DNA from: DATLGB01 sp963724135
GTDB lineage: Bacteria > Actinomycetota > Thermoleophilia > Solirubrobacterales > Solirubrobacteraceae
Assembly (NCBI GenBank): GCA_963724135.1
Contig: CAVRTA010000006.1
Span: 186,001 to 250,000 of the forward strand
Reading direction: 5' to 3'
Length of the DNA stretch: 64,000 bases
Part shown: in pieces, positions 20,797-30,111 of the stretch
Numbering within the stretch: the first letter of the stretch is position 1
How the letters are laid out: every line of letters starts with the position of its first letter
Notes under the pieces: model-generated
Databases searched by the model: none
What the model saw: only the letters and a program-made list of their open reading frames with translations
What the model was told of the DNA's origin: nothing
Translations under genes and position numbers: made by a program

Positions 20797-20824
20797 CACC
20801 CTGGCTCAGGGTGAAACTCATCAG
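20786..20824. repeat. Palindromic repeat, right copy, contains two stop codons
   Basis: GATGA-n4-CACCCTG-gct-CAGGGTG-n4-TCATC. It contains the TAG (20,794-20,796) of the AbiEi/Vsr-like gene and the TGA (20,821-20,823, read leftward) of convergent recD. The stem could also serve as a bidirectional terminator. If the cassette were removed by recombination between the two copies, one copy would remain and recD would keep its stop codon. Confidence 0.75.
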
Positions 20825-22521
20825 TGCTGGGTGAGGCGCTTGCGCAGGCCGGAGGCTCGCGCGATCGGGCGGCCGATCGCGGCGCGGACCGAGGCCTCGG
20901 TGCCGCAGAGGACGAGGTGGCGCTGGGCGCGGGTGGCGGCCGTGTAGAGCAGCTCGCGGGTGAGCAGGCGGGCGTTGGGGTCCGGCAGCAAAACCGCGGC
21001 GGTGTGGAACTGGGAGCCCTGCGCCTTGTGGATCGTCATCGCGTAGGCGGTCTCGATGGCGGACAGGCGCGTCGGGCTGACTGCGATCCCGCGCTCGAAC
21101 GCGGCGAGCGCGCGGTCCTCGCGCGCGACGATCACCCCGGTGTCGCCGTTGTACAGATGCAGCTCATAGTCGTTGGACGTCACCAGCAGCGGGCGACCGA
21201 TGTAGTTGCGGTCGAGCGCGTCGACGCCCAGCCACTCCTCGAGGCGCTCGGTCCAGACGGCGACGTCGCGACGGTGCGGGCAGAGGATGCGGAAGCCGCC
21301 GAGCGCCGCCAGCGCCGCGGGGGCGTCGCCGGCCGCGGCGGCCTCCCCCACCGCGCGGGCCGCTGCGACCGCCTCGGCCCTGAGGTCGGGCTCGTCGCCC
21401 TCGATCCAGGTGACGTCGGGGTGGCCGGCGCCCAGCACGCCGAGGGCGGCGTCGGCGTCGCCGGCGTGGATCGCCTCGGCAAGCTCGGCGATGGCGCCGC
21501 CGAAGCGGTGGACGCGCTCGAGCACGACGATCCCCTCGCCGCCGGCGGCGACGATGTCGCCGAGAACGGCGCCCGCCTCGACCGAGGCGAGCTGCCCGGG
21601 GTCACCGACGAGGATGAGGCGAGCGTCGGGCCGGATCGCCTCCGCGAGCCGCGCCATCTGCGACAGCGACACCATCGAGGTCTCGTCGACGATGACGACG
21701 TCGTGCGGCAGCCGCTGCCCGCGGTTGTGACGGAAGCGGCTGTTGGAGTCGGGCCGCCAGCCGAGCAGGCGGTGCAGCGTGCGCGCCTCCAGGGCGAGGA
21801 TGCGCTCACGCACGTCCTCGGTCACGTCGAGCTTGGCCGCCTCCTCACGCACCGCCTCCTCCAGGCGCGACTGCGCCTTCCCGGTCGGCGCCGCCAGCGC
21901 GACGTGAGGGTCGCCCTGCTCGTAGAGCAGCGCGAGGATGCGCGCGACCGTCGTCGTCTTCCCCGTTCCCGGCCCGCCGGCGACGATCGCGAGCCGCCGG
22001 AGCAGGGCGGTCGCGCCCGCGCGCCGCTGGCCCTCGTCGTCGAACAGGCGTCCCAGCCCGTCGGCGAGACGCGACTCGTCCACCTCCGCCGCCTCGTCCA
22101 TCGCGCGCAGGTCCGCCGCTATCTGACACTCCTCCTGCCAGTAGCGGTCGAGGTAGAGCCAGGTCCCGTCGAGGTGCAGCGGCCCGTGGGAGACGAGCGG
22201 CGACGTGGCGACGCGCCCGACCCAGTCGTCGCCCGGCCAGGGAAGCGCGCTCAGGTCGACGGGCTCGTCGACCGACTCGACCGTCGCCGTGGCGCGGATG
22301 GTCGCCAGGTCGACGTGGACGTGACGCAGCCGCGGCGCGCGCACCGCCAGCGCGCAGGCGAGCAGCACCGCCTCGTCGGCCTCGCCGGCGCGCTCGCCGA
22401 GCCGCGCCGCGACGTGCACGTCGGCGGCCTCGAGGACGCCAATCGCGTTGAACTCGCGCAGCAGCCCCGCGGGCGCGCGCAGCGCGAGCCGGCGGTCGAA
22501 CGCGTCAGCCGTCGAGAGCAT
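20821..22521 (-). CDS. recD: Exodeoxyribonuclease V alpha subunit
   Basis: 566 residues. RecD is the 5'-3' SF1B helicase of RecBCD, which processes double-strand ends for recombination. Visible: N-terminal domain (about 1-150), Walker A VAGGPGTGKTTTVARIL near residue 180, APTGKAQSRL (motif Ia), LLGWRPDSNSRFRHN, motif II VVIVDETSMVSL, motif III LVGDPGQLASVEAG, and the C-terminal motifs TIHKAQGSQF and LYTAATRAQRHLVL. All helicase motifs are present. The start overlaps the end of recB by 17 bases, so recC-recB-recD are translated as one unit. The stop codon lies within the right palindromic repeat of the AbiEi/Vsr-like cassette. Confidence 0.96.
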   Translation of the reverse strand: MLSTADAFDRRLALRAPAGLLREFNAIGVLEAADVHVAARLGERAGEADEAVLLACALAVRAPRLRHVHVDLATIRATATVESVDEPVDLSALPWPGDDWVGRVATSPLVSHGPLHLDGTWLYLDRYWQEECQIAADLRAMDEAAEVDESRLADGLGRLFDDEGQRRAGATALLRRLAIVAGGPGTGKTTTVARILALLYEQGDPHVALAAPTGKAQSRLEEAVREEAAKLDVTEDVRERILALEARTLHRLLGWRPDSNSRFRHNRGQRLPHDVVIVDETSMVSLSQMARLAEAIRPDARLILVGDPGQLASVEAGAVLGDIVAAGGEGIVVLERVHRFGGAIAELAEAIHAGDADAALGVLGAGHPDVTWIEGDEPDLRAEAVAAARAVGEAAAAGDAPAALAALGGFRILCPHRRDVAVWTERLEEWLGVDALDRNYIGRPLLVTSNDYELHLYNGDTGVIVAREDRALAAFERGIAVSPTRLSAIETAYAMTIHKAQGSQFHTAAVLLPDPNARLLTRELLYTAATRAQRHLVLCGTEASVRAAIGRPIARASGLRKRLTQH

Positions 22522-25500
22522 CGCTCACCGCCTCGATCGTCGCCGCGCCCGGGGTCCAGCTGAACACGCCCGAGCCCGGCGTCCCGTCCATGCCGCGCAG
22601 GAACAGGTAGCCGACGCCGGCGATGTGCGTGGCCGGGTCGTAGCCGGGCAGGCGCCAGCGCAGGTACCGGTGCAGCGCCACCGCGTACAGCAGCGCCTGC
22701 AGGCCGTAGTGGCGCCGGTGCATCTCCGCCGCCAGCGCCTCCGCGCCAAACGATGCAAGACCGTTGGTCTTGTAGTCGAAGATCGCGAACCGCGGACCGG
22801 GTATCCGCGCCACCAGATCGAGCGACCCGGTCAGGAAGCCGCGCACCTCATCCCGCAAGCCGCGGTCGCCCAGGCGCGCGCCGTAGCCGTCGAGATCGTC
22901 GCCGAGCGCCTCGGCGACGCGCGCCAGCGTGACCGCGCCGGCGGCGTCATCGCCACCGGCCAGCGGCAGCTCGAAGGCCAGCTCGTCGAGCCGGTCCGCA
23001 CGGGCGATCTCCGACAGCGTGACCCCGAACGGCTCTCCCAGCGGCGTGGTCAGCGCCGCCCTGAGCCCCGGCACGGCACCCAGATCGGTGACCTCCTCGC
23101 CGAACACCGGTGCCGCGAAGTCGATGTCCTCGAAGGCGCGGTGCACGAGCGTGCCCACGCGCAGCCCCACCGGGACCCCGGACCACAGCCCGTCGGCCTG
23201 GGCGGGCGGGGCCGAATCATGCTCGTCCTCCAGGGCGTGCTCCTCGGGCTCGCTCGCGACCCGCGCGACCTCGTGCGCCCCCGCGGTGATGTCGCTGTAG
23301 GAGGTGCGCCGCCAGGTCCAGTCGAACCCGCGCTCGAACTCCGCCGCGGCCAGCTCGGAGAGCTCCGCCGGCGGTCCCGACCAGCGCGGCGCCGGCACCG
23401 GGACCTCCGAGCGCTCGACCGCGATGCAGCCGTCCGCCCGCGTCGCGAGCTTCTCGAACGCCGCCCGCGCGTCCTCGTCGCTGGGCGTCGCGCCCGTCGT
23501 CGGCCGCACCGTCCCGTCGAGCTCGCGCGCGAACATCAGCCGCGTCAGCGCCGACTCGCGGCTGTCGCGCGACCCCGCCCACCACAGCACGGCCTGGTGG
23601 CGCGCACGCGTTAGGGCGACGTACAGCAGGCGCAGGTTCTCGCCGCGCTGCTCACCCACGTGGCGCTCGAAGTGGTCCCGGAAGGCGCGGCCCGTGCAGG
23701 CGACGTCGAGCGTGCGCTCGCCGTCGTCGTCGTGGAAGACGACCGGCTCGTTGTCGCGCTCGCGCCGGCCGACGTCCCACGCGAACGGCAGGTAGACGAC
23801 CGGGAACTCGAGGCCCTTGGAGCGGTGGATCGTGAGCACCTGGACGGCGTCGGCGTCGGACTCCAGGCGCCGCGAGCGGTCCTCGTCGGGCTCGTCGCGC
23901 GCCTCGGCGATCCGCCGCCGCAGCCATGCGGTCAGCGCCGTCGTCCCCAGCCCCTCGGCCACGGCGGCGCCGTGCAGCAGCTGCCCGACGTGGCGCAGGT
24001 CGGTCAGCCGCCGCTCACCGCCGACGCACGCGAGCACGCGCGCCGGCAGGCCCTCGACCAGCGTCACCGTCTCCATCAACGACGCCACGCCGCGCTGGCG
24101 CAGCACTCGAGCCCACTCGTGCAGCCGCCGGTGCACCCGCTCCCACTCCTCGTCGCTGGCCGCGGCGACCCGCTCGGCGCTCCAGCCGAGAAAGCACGTC
24201 AGCGCGGCGGCGTGCGCCCGGGTCGGATTGCCCGGACGCTCCAGGGCCTCGAGCAGCGCCAGCCACTCGCGCGCCGGGCCCGTGTCGAACACGCTGCCGG
24301 CCCCGTTGATGACCGCCGGCACGCCGGAGGCCTCCAGCGCGTCGCGCACCTCCGCCGCGAGCCAGTTGGTGGGCACGAGCACCGCGAGGTCCCCGGGCTG
24401 GACGTCCGCGCCCTCGATCTGCGCGCCGCTGTCGAGCAGCCGCACGATGTCGGCGGCCACGTCGCGCACGATGTGCTCGCGGGCCGGCCCGACGGTGAAG
24501 AAGCCGTTCTGGGTGAGGTGCGTGCGTTGCGCGATCCGGATGCGCAGCGGCGGCCCCGCACCGTCTATCCGAGTTCCGTGCTCGGCCTTGACCTCGAGGT
24601 ACTCGATGTCCTCGTGGCCGAGCCGCACGCCCTCGAACAGCGCGTCGTAGGCGTCGATCAGCCGCTGGTCGGAGCGGTAGTTGGTCGACAGCGTCTGGCG
24701 CTCCTGCGAGCCCGCCGCGTCCAGGTACGCGTAGACGTCGCCTCCGCGGAAGGAGTAGATCGCCTGCTTGGGATCGCCGATCAGCACGAGGGTGCGCTGA
24801 TCGAACGCCCGGTGCAGGATGTCCCACTGCACCGGGTCGGTGTCCTGGAACTCGTCGACGAGCACGACGCTGAAGCGCGCGTGCAGGCGCCGGACCGCCT
24901 CAGGGTCGGCCACGAGCACGTCGCGCAGGCGCGTCAGCAGGTCGTCGTAGGTGACTAGGCCCAGCCGCCGCTTGCGCCGCTCGAGCTCGGAGCGCGTGTA
25001 GGTCGCGATCCCGTGACGCACCTCGGCGACGCCCTGCGGTGCGGCGGCGAGCGGCGTCGCGGGGTTGTCGATCGCGATCTCGGCGATCCGGCGCGCCTCG
25101 GCCAGCCCGACCGGGACCCGCTCGTCGGGCCGGTCGGCGAACCGGCGCACGAACAGGTCGTCGACGACCTCGGTGCGCAGGTCGCGGATCTCCTCCACGA
25201 ACGTCGCCTCGGGCTCGAGGTCGCCCGCGATCCCCAGCGACCCGAGCATCTCCTGGCAGAAGGCGTGCGTGGTGACGATCGTCGCCGCGTCGAAGTCGGC
25301 GACGGCGCGGGCGAGGTTGCGGCAGCGCGCCTCGACGTCGCCCTTGCGCAGCAGCGCCACCACGGGATCCTTGCTGTCGGCGCCGCGGAGCCCGCGCAGC
25401 ACCTCGGTCAGCCGCGTGCGCACGCGCTCGCGCAGCTCGCCGGTGGCCATGCGCGTGAACGTGACCAGCAACAGCTCGTCGAGGCGCACGCCGTCGGCGA

Positions 25501-25609
25501 CGTAGCGCGCCGCCAGTCCGGCGATCGTGTAGGTCTTGCCGGTCCCGGCGCTTGCCTCGAGGACGGTCGTGCCGGTCGGCTTGTCGCCGCAGAGGTCGAA
25601 CGGCTTCAT
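22505..25609 (-). CDS. recB: Exodeoxyribonuclease V beta subunit
   Basis: 1034 residues from ATG 25,609, which overlaps the recC stop as ATGA. RecB is the 3'-5' SF1A helicase and the only nuclease of RecBCD. Walker A is EASAGTGKTYTIAGLA near residue 18. Motif Ia is LLVTFTRMATGELRERV, motif II VVLVDEFQDTDPVQW, motif III LIGDPKQAIYSFRGGD, and motif V/VI QVLTIHRSKGLEFPVVYLP with YVALTRARHQAVLW. The C-terminal nuclease domain retains DLVARIPGPRFAIFDYKTN, the Asp and Asp-Tyr-Lys metal site, so nuclease activity is expected. It is shorter than E. coli RecB (1180), as in other actinobacteria. Confidence 0.96.
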   Translation of the reverse strand: MKPFDLCGDKPTGTTVLEASAGTGKTYTIAGLAARYVADGVRLDELLLVTFTRMATGELRERVRTRLTEVLRGLRGADSKDPVVALLRKGDVEARCRNLARAVADFDAATIVTTHAFCQEMLGSLGIAGDLEPEATFVEEIRDLRTEVVDDLFVRRFADRPDERVPVGLAEARRIAEIAIDNPATPLAAAPQGVAEVRHGIATYTRSELERRKRRLGLVTYDDLLTRLRDVLVADPEAVRRLHARFSVVLVDEFQDTDPVQWDILHRAFDQRTLVLIGDPKQAIYSFRGGDVYAYLDAAGSQERQTLSTNYRSDQRLIDAYDALFEGVRLGHEDIEYLEVKAEHGTRIDGAGPPLRIRIAQRTHLTQNGFFTVGPAREHIVRDVAADIVRLLDSGAQIEGADVQPGDLAVLVPTNWLAAEVRDALEASGVPAVINGAGSVFDTGPAREWLALLEALERPGNPTRAHAAALTCFLGWSAERVAAASDEEWERVHRRLHEWARVLRQRGVASLMETVTLVEGLPARVLACVGGERRLTDLRHVGQLLHGAAVAEGLGTTALTAWLRRRIAEARDEPDEDRSRRLESDADAVQVLTIHRSKGLEFPVVYLPFAWDVGRRERDNEPVVFHDDDGERTLDVACTGRAFRDHFERHVGEQRGENLRLLYVALTRARHQAVLWWAGSRDSRESALTRLMFARELDGTVRPTTGATPSDEDARAAFEKLATRADGCIAVERSEVPVPAPRWSGPPAELSELAAAEFERGFDWTWRRTSYSDITAGAHEVARVASEPEEHALEDEHDSAPPAQADGLWSGVPVGLRVGTLVHRAFEDIDFAAPVFGEEVTDLGAVPGLRAALTTPLGEPFGVTLSEIARADRLDELAFELPLAGGDDAAGAVTLARVAEALGDDLDGYGARLGDRGLRDEVRGFLTGSLDLVARIPGPRFAIFDYKTNGLASFGAEALAAEMHRRHYGLQALLYAVALHRYLRWRLPGYDPATHIAGVGYLFLRGMDGTPGSGVFSWTPGAATIEAVSDALDG

Positions 25610-28600
25610 CCGCCGGCCTCCAGGATCGGGTCCCACAGCTCGTGGGCGAGCGCGTCGAAGCCGGGCCGCTCGCGCAGCTGCGCGAACGTCAGCCGGCCGC
25701 CGAAAACGCGCAGGTGCTCGGGGTCCTGGTCCTCCTTGGGGAACGAGTAGTCGGTCGTCCAGGCATCGACCGCGGCGCGCTCGCCGCCCTCCACCCACGC
25801 CGCCGACGTGCGGCAGACCAGCGGCAGCGGCTCGCACATCCCGCGCTCGTAGAGGTCGACGACCGCCGCGAGCCGTTCCAGCGCGCCGTCCAACGGGCCG
25901 TACTCGCGCACCGTCCCCTTGCCGATGATGCGCGCGCGGTAGCCGGGCGCGAACGCGCTCAGGGCGAGCAGCCGCACCCACGCGGTCGCGCGGTGGCGCG
26001 CGCTGATGCGCGCGAAGGTCACCGGGCGCAGCACGTCCCCGCAGACGTCGGGAACGGTCCCGCGCAGCGAGCGGCCGTCGGGCAGCGCCACGCGCACCTC
26101 GACCGACCCCGCGATCGCCGGCCCCGCCGCCTCGACGATCTGCTCCACCACGGGCTCGGCCTCGAGCACCGCCGGGCGACCGAGCTGCCCCGGCGGCAGC
26201 TTGCCGCGCGCGATCTCGGCGCGCCGCGCCGCCTGGGCGTCGACGCCCTCGAGACGCGCCTCGAGCAGCCGCTGCCCGACGCCGTACTTGCCCAGCCCGC
26301 CGAGCTCGATGTCGAGGTTGTCCTCGATCTCCTCCCAGAAGTCGCGCAGGTCGACACCGAGCCGCCGGCGCAGGAAGCGCCGTACCGGGTGCTCGACGAA
26401 GCGCACGAGCTCGTCGAGCTCGATCACCTCCTCGCGCAGCGGGCCGAGGGGCGCCGGCAGGAACGGCCCCGGCTGCACGCGCGGCCGTTGCAGCGCCTCC
26501 GCGCCGCGCAGCGTGACCCTCTCGAAGCTCCACGGCCGCTCGCGCTCGAAGTTGCGCGGATCGAAGGGCTGCAGCGGATGGCGGACCAGGACCTCCTTCC
26601 CGGCCACATCGAGCAGCTCGCCCACCGGCACCGCCGGCGGCTTGGGCTCGTTGGTGCGCTCGTCGTTGCCGGTGAAGGTGACGATCAGCTTGTCCTGCGC
26701 CGCCATCAGCGCGTCGAGGAGGAGCTGGCGGTCCTCGGCGCGCGGGTCGCGCTCTCCCACGCGCGGCTCGTCGAGCATCAGGTCGTCGCCGTCGTGCGGC
26801 GCCTTGCGCGGGAAGACGCCGTCGTCGAGCCCGAGCAGGCACACGACGCGATGCGGCACCGAGCGCATCGGGACGAGCGTGCAGATCGTCAGGTGTCCGG
26901 TGCGGAAGTTCGCGCGCGTCGGCCGGCCCTGCAGGCGGTCGGCGAGCAACGCGCGCACCTCCGCCAGCGAGAGGTCCAGCGCTATTGAGGGGTCAGTCCC
27001 TTTGTTAGCGTCGGTGACCTCGGCGAGGAGCCGGTCGAGCTCGGTGCGCTGCCACGCCTCACGTGGGCGCGTCGCGGCCAGCGCGTCGGCGGCGTCCGCG
27101 ATCACCTGTGCCCAGGAGCCAATCGACTGCGGCCGGCTGAAGGCGTCGATCGTCTCGCGCAGCCGCTCGACGAGCTCGGCGAAGCGACCGGCGAGGTCGA
27201 TCGCGCCGCTGTCGACGTCGTCGAGCGGGAGGATGCCGTGCAGCAGGCGCCGGCGGTCCTCGGTCATCGTCACGCCCGCGAGCAGCCGGTCGATCCCGAA
27301 CCGCCACGTCCCCGAGTCGATCTTCTCCAGCCTGTAGGTGGAGCGGTGCTCGGGATCGAGCCCCCAGCGGATTCCGCCCTCGGCGATCCAGGCCTGCAGC
27401 CGGGTGAGGTCGTCGTCGTCGAAGCGGAAGCGCCGGCGCACCGCCTCGCGGTCGGCGAGGTCGAGGACCTGGCTGGCGGTGACGCGCTGGCCGGCGAGCT
27501 CGAGCAGCTGCCCGACGACGCCGAGAACCGGGTTGGTCTGGCGCAGCGAGCGGTCGGCGAGCCGGACGCGCAGGTCGATCGGCCGCGCGTCGGCCGGCAG
27601 CTCGAGCTCGTCGTCGCGGACGAGCTCGCCGGCGCCGAACGTCGCCTGGATCAGCGGAGCGAACGTCTCGATGTCCGGGCACATGACGATCACGTCGCGC
27701 GGCTCGAGCGTGGGGTCGGCCGCCAGCGCCTGCAGCACGGCGTCGCGCAGCACCTCGACCTGGCGGGCGCGGCCGTGGCAGGCGTGGACGGTGAGGCTCC
27801 CGTCGGCGGGGCAGGGTGTGTGCACGCGGTCGGCGCGGATGTCGCCCTGCAGCCGCGCCAGCTGCGTGTCGTCGCGGTGCTCGACCGCGTGGTGGTGGTC
27901 CTGCGCCCGTGCGCGCGCGAGCACGAGCTGCATCTCGCGCGCATCGCGCCCCCAGGAGGCGAGCAGGGGATGGTCCGGGGTGAGCGCCGTGGGATCCTCG
28001 CGCCGCAGCTCGACGTCGGGCGCGAGCGCCGCGATCTTCTCCCACAGCGCGGGCGACGGGTGCAGCAGGAAGAGGTGGACGTCCCGGCGCGCGGCGAGCG
28101 CATCGAGCACGTGCAGATGCCCTGCGGGCAGGCGCGTGAGCCCGAAGATCGACAGCCGCTCGGGCAGGTCGAGGACGTCCTCGCCACGCAGCCGCGCCGT
28201 CGCCGCCTCCAGCCGCTCCGCCGGGCCCGGCTCGCCGATCCGCGCGCGCAGCCGCTGCCACAGCTGCGCCTGCCAGGGGGCCGGGCCACCCTGTGTCGCC
28301 CACGCGCGCACCATGTCGGGCCGGTGCAGCGCGTAGCGGTCGAACAGCCCGGCCAGGTGGCGCACGATGCCCAGCCGGCGGGCGCGCTTGTACTCGTGGC
28401 GCGGGTCGAGGTACTTCGCCAGCGGCGCGAGCCAGTCCTCGCTCAGCTCCTCCTCGACGACCTCGAGCAGCGTCCACACCGATCGCTCGGGGCGCCAGGG
28501 ATCGGCGTCGGGATCGATGCCGCAGGCGGCCGCGATGGCGTCGGAGACGATCCGGTGCGGATGCGGGAACTCGACGTTCGCGCACACCCCGTCGGCCCTG

Positions 28601-28773
28601 CCGGGACGCGTCCCCAGCCGCGTCGAGAGCCGCTGCGCGAGCCAGCGCTCCATCCCGCGCGAGTAGACGGAGACGACCTCGGCCGCGAACGGATCCGCCG
28701 GTGGCGTCGCGAGGAGGTCGGCGAGGGCGGCGACGAGGCCGTCGGCCCGTTCAGCGCGGTGGACGTGAAGCAC
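25606..28773 (-). CDS. recC: Exodeoxyribonuclease V gamma subunit
   Basis: 1055 residues, chosen from GTG 28,773 (VLHVHRAERADGLVAALADL), the usual RecC opening LHVHRAER. RecC is the scaffold that splits the strands and recognises Chi. It carries the inactivated helicase-like core (PFSREVEVVSVYSRGMERWL region) and a C-terminal nuclease-like fold that lacks metal ligands. Other recognisable stretches are ADGVCANVEFPHPHRI, DVIVMCPDIETFAPLI, the RSVPHRVVCLLGLDDGVFPR motif, and DRQLLLDALMAAQDKLIVTF. First gene of the recC-recB-recD operon. A REP-like element at 26,981-27,009 lies in frame inside it and encodes NKGTDPSIAL. Chi recognition residues cannot be judged. Confidence 0.94.
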   Translation of the reverse strand: MLHVHRAERADGLVAALADLLATPPADPFAAEVVSVYSRGMERWLAQRLSTRLGTRPGRADGVCANVEFPHPHRIVSDAIAAACGIDPDADPWRPERSVWTLLEVVEEELSEDWLAPLAKYLDPRHEYKRARRLGIVRHLAGLFDRYALHRPDMVRAWATQGGPAPWQAQLWQRLRARIGEPGPAERLEAATARLRGEDVLDLPERLSIFGLTRLPAGHLHVLDALAARRDVHLFLLHPSPALWEKIAALAPDVELRREDPTALTPDHPLLASWGRDAREMQLVLARARAQDHHHAVEHRDDTQLARLQGDIRADRVHTPCPADGSLTVHACHGRARQVEVLRDAVLQALAADPTLEPRDVIVMCPDIETFAPLIQATFGAGELVRDDELELPADARPIDLRVRLADRSLRQTNPVLGVVGQLLELAGQRVTASQVLDLADREAVRRRFRFDDDDLTRLQAWIAEGGIRWGLDPEHRSTYRLEKIDSGTWRFGIDRLLAGVTMTEDRRRLLHGILPLDDVDSGAIDLAGRFAELVERLRETIDAFSRPQSIGSWAQVIADAADALAATRPREAWQRTELDRLLAEVTDANKGTDPSIALDLSLAEVRALLADRLQGRPTRANFRTGHLTICTLVPMRSVPHRVVCLLGLDDGVFPRKAPHDGDDLMLDEPRVGERDPRAEDRQLLLDALMAAQDKLIVTFTGNDERTNEPKPPAVPVGELLDVAGKEVLVRHPLQPFDPRNFERERPWSFERVTLRGAEALQRPRVQPGPFLPAPLGPLREEVIELDELVRFVEHPVRRFLRRRLGVDLRDFWEEIEDNLDIELGGLGKYGVGQRLLEARLEGVDAQAARRAEIARGKLPPGQLGRPAVLEAEPVVEQIVEAAGPAIAGSVEVRVALPDGRSLRGTVPDVCGDVLRPVTFARISARHRATAWVRLLALSAFAPGYRARIIGKGTVREYGPLDGALERLAAVVDLYERGMCEPLPLVCRTSAAWVEGGERAAVDAWTTDYSFPKEDQDPEHLRVFGGRLTFAQLRERPGFDALAHELWDPILEAGG
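26981..27009. repeat. Degenerate REP-like palindrome inside recC
   Basis: GCTA at one end and TAGC at the other enclose a GGGGtcaGTCCC core. The pairing of the arms is imperfect. The core matches those at 4119-4149 and 12,694-12,724. It keeps the recC frame. It reads as an older, decayed member of the same repeat family. Confidence 0.5.
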
Positions 28774-28811
28774 GGCAACTCGGTCGCGGCACGGCCGTTG
28801 ATCCTGACAGC

Positions 28812-30059
28812 ATGCGAACCGTGAGACTCGCCCTGGCCTTCGTGCTCCTGCTCGCCGCGCCCGCACACGGCGCGACCCTCACCGGCGGACAGCCGCTCGT
28901 GTTCACCGGCGAGCCCGGCGAGGTCAACACCGTGACCGTCCACACCACGGTCGCCGGGATCACGATCGCGGACAGCACGGCGGAGCTGACCACGACGGCC
29001 AACGGCTGCACGAGCGCGGACGCGCACACCGTCTCCTGCGAGGGCACGTTCACGACCCTCACGGCCGATCTCGGAGACGCCAACGACCAGCTGACGGTCA
29101 CCGGCCGGTACCTCACCCTCGAGCTCGCCGGCGGCGCCGGCAACGACGCGATCGACCTGACCGGCGTCACCCCGGTCTCCGACGACGCGCGCTTCGGGGC
29201 CAGCGGCGACGACGGCGACGACGAGCTGCGCGGCGGGGTCTCCGACGAGGTCTTCAGCGGCGGCCCCGGGGCGGACGTCATCGACGGTGCGGACGGGCTC
29301 GACGAGGCCGACTACTCCGACCACGCCGACGGCATCCTGATCGACCTCACCCGCGCCGGCGGCCAGGGCGCGCAGGGCGAGGGCGACTCGCTGACGGGGA
29401 TCGAGAGCGTGTTCGGCGGCGTCGGCGACGACATCCTGCGCGGGAACGGCGAGGCCAACTTCCTGCGCGGCAACCAGGGGCGCGACCGGCTGCTGGGGCG
29501 CGGCGGCGGCGACACCCTGCAGGGCGACGGCCATGAGGTCGACGAGGAGGACCCAGGCCCCACGGGCGGCGACTCCGCACGCGGCGGCGGCGGCCGCGAC
29601 CGCATCGAGGTGGGCCGACGCTCGACGGCGTACGGCGAGAAGGGCGCCGACTCGATCGTGGGCCCGCGCTCGCGCCTGTCCGGCGGCGCCGGCGACGACT
29701 ACCTCGGCGGCAGCAGAGGGCGCACGAGCTGCGGCGCGGGCAGGGACACGGCCGCGCTCGGCGAGGCACCGGACTTCGTCGCCCATGATTGCGAGGGGAT
29801 CTCCCCCTTCACGCCTGCCCAACTGGTGATCGGGCCGCTGCACCTGCGCGGCGAGCGCTTCGCCGTCCGGCTGACCTGCGGGGACGAGCCGGAGTACTGC
29901 CGCGGCCGGATCCGGGTCAGGGGCCGCGGCGGCCGCCGCTTCCGCGTCGCACGCGGACGCTCCGAGGAGATCGTGCTCCCGCGGGCGCCGGGCCGCATCC
30001 GCGTCGTGATCGACCGGATCGCCGGCTTCGGCCCGATCGTCTACGACACCAGCCTGTAA
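28812..30059 (+). CDS. Secreted RTX/hemolysin-type calcium-binding repeat protein
   Basis: 415 residues with a clear signal peptide (LALAFVLLLAAPAHGA). Residues about 30-110 form a beta-rich domain with one Cys pair. Residues about 110-320 hold glycine/aspartate nonapeptide-like repeats of the RTX kind: GGAGNDAIDLTG, GDDGDDELRGG, GGPGADVIDGADG, GGVGDDILRG and GGAGDDYLGG. These coil as a beta-roll that binds calcium in the secreted form. A C-terminal domain (330-415) has a Cys pair (LTCGDEPEYCRGRIRV) and a basic beta sandwich like those on other exoproteins here. No catalytic domain is seen. It is divergent from recC with 38 bases between the starts. Confidence 0.9.
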   Translation: MRTVRLALAFVLLLAAPAHGATLTGGQPLVFTGEPGEVNTVTVHTTVAGITIADSTAELTTTANGCTSADAHTVSCEGTFTTLTADLGDANDQLTVTGRYLTLELAGGAGNDAIDLTGVTPVSDDARFGASGDDGDDELRGGVSDEVFSGGPGADVIDGADGLDEADYSDHADGILIDLTRAGGQGAQGEGDSLTGIESVFGGVGDDILRGNGEANFLRGNQGRDRLLGRGGGDTLQGDGHEVDEEDPGPTGGDSARGGGGRDRIEVGRRSTAYGEKGADSIVGPRSRLSGGAGDDYLGGSRGRTSCGAGRDTAALGEAPDFVAHDCEGISPFTPAQLVIGPLHLRGERFAVRLTCGDEPEYCRGRIRVRGRGGRRFRVARGRSEEIVLPRAPGRIRVVIDRIAGFGPIVYDTSL

Positions 30060-30095
30060 AAGCCGCAGCTACCGGCGCGTTGGTGGTCAGGTTTC

Positions 30096-30101
30096 TATAC
30101 C
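30096..30101 (+). promoter_or_regulatory. Putative -10 box TATACC for S8 protease gene
   Basis: GGTTTCTATACC ends ten bases before ATG 30,112 with no Shine-Dalgarno in between. The 11-mer GGTTTCTATAC recurs before the gene starting at 9958. Leaderless transcription is the simplest reading. Confidence 0.5.
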
Positions 30102-30111
30102 TTCGCGCGCC

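Noticed and set aside
22505..26842. Very long reading frame (1445 codons) on the minus strand and many others opposite to genes
   Set aside because: Only the part from 25,609 down is recB; the extension is the shadow of recC in another frame. In DNA this GC-rich long antisense frames are common; those at 529-2463, 6546-8435, 8897-10,693 and 13,000-15,500 are Arg/Ala/Pro/Gly-rich and show no domain.
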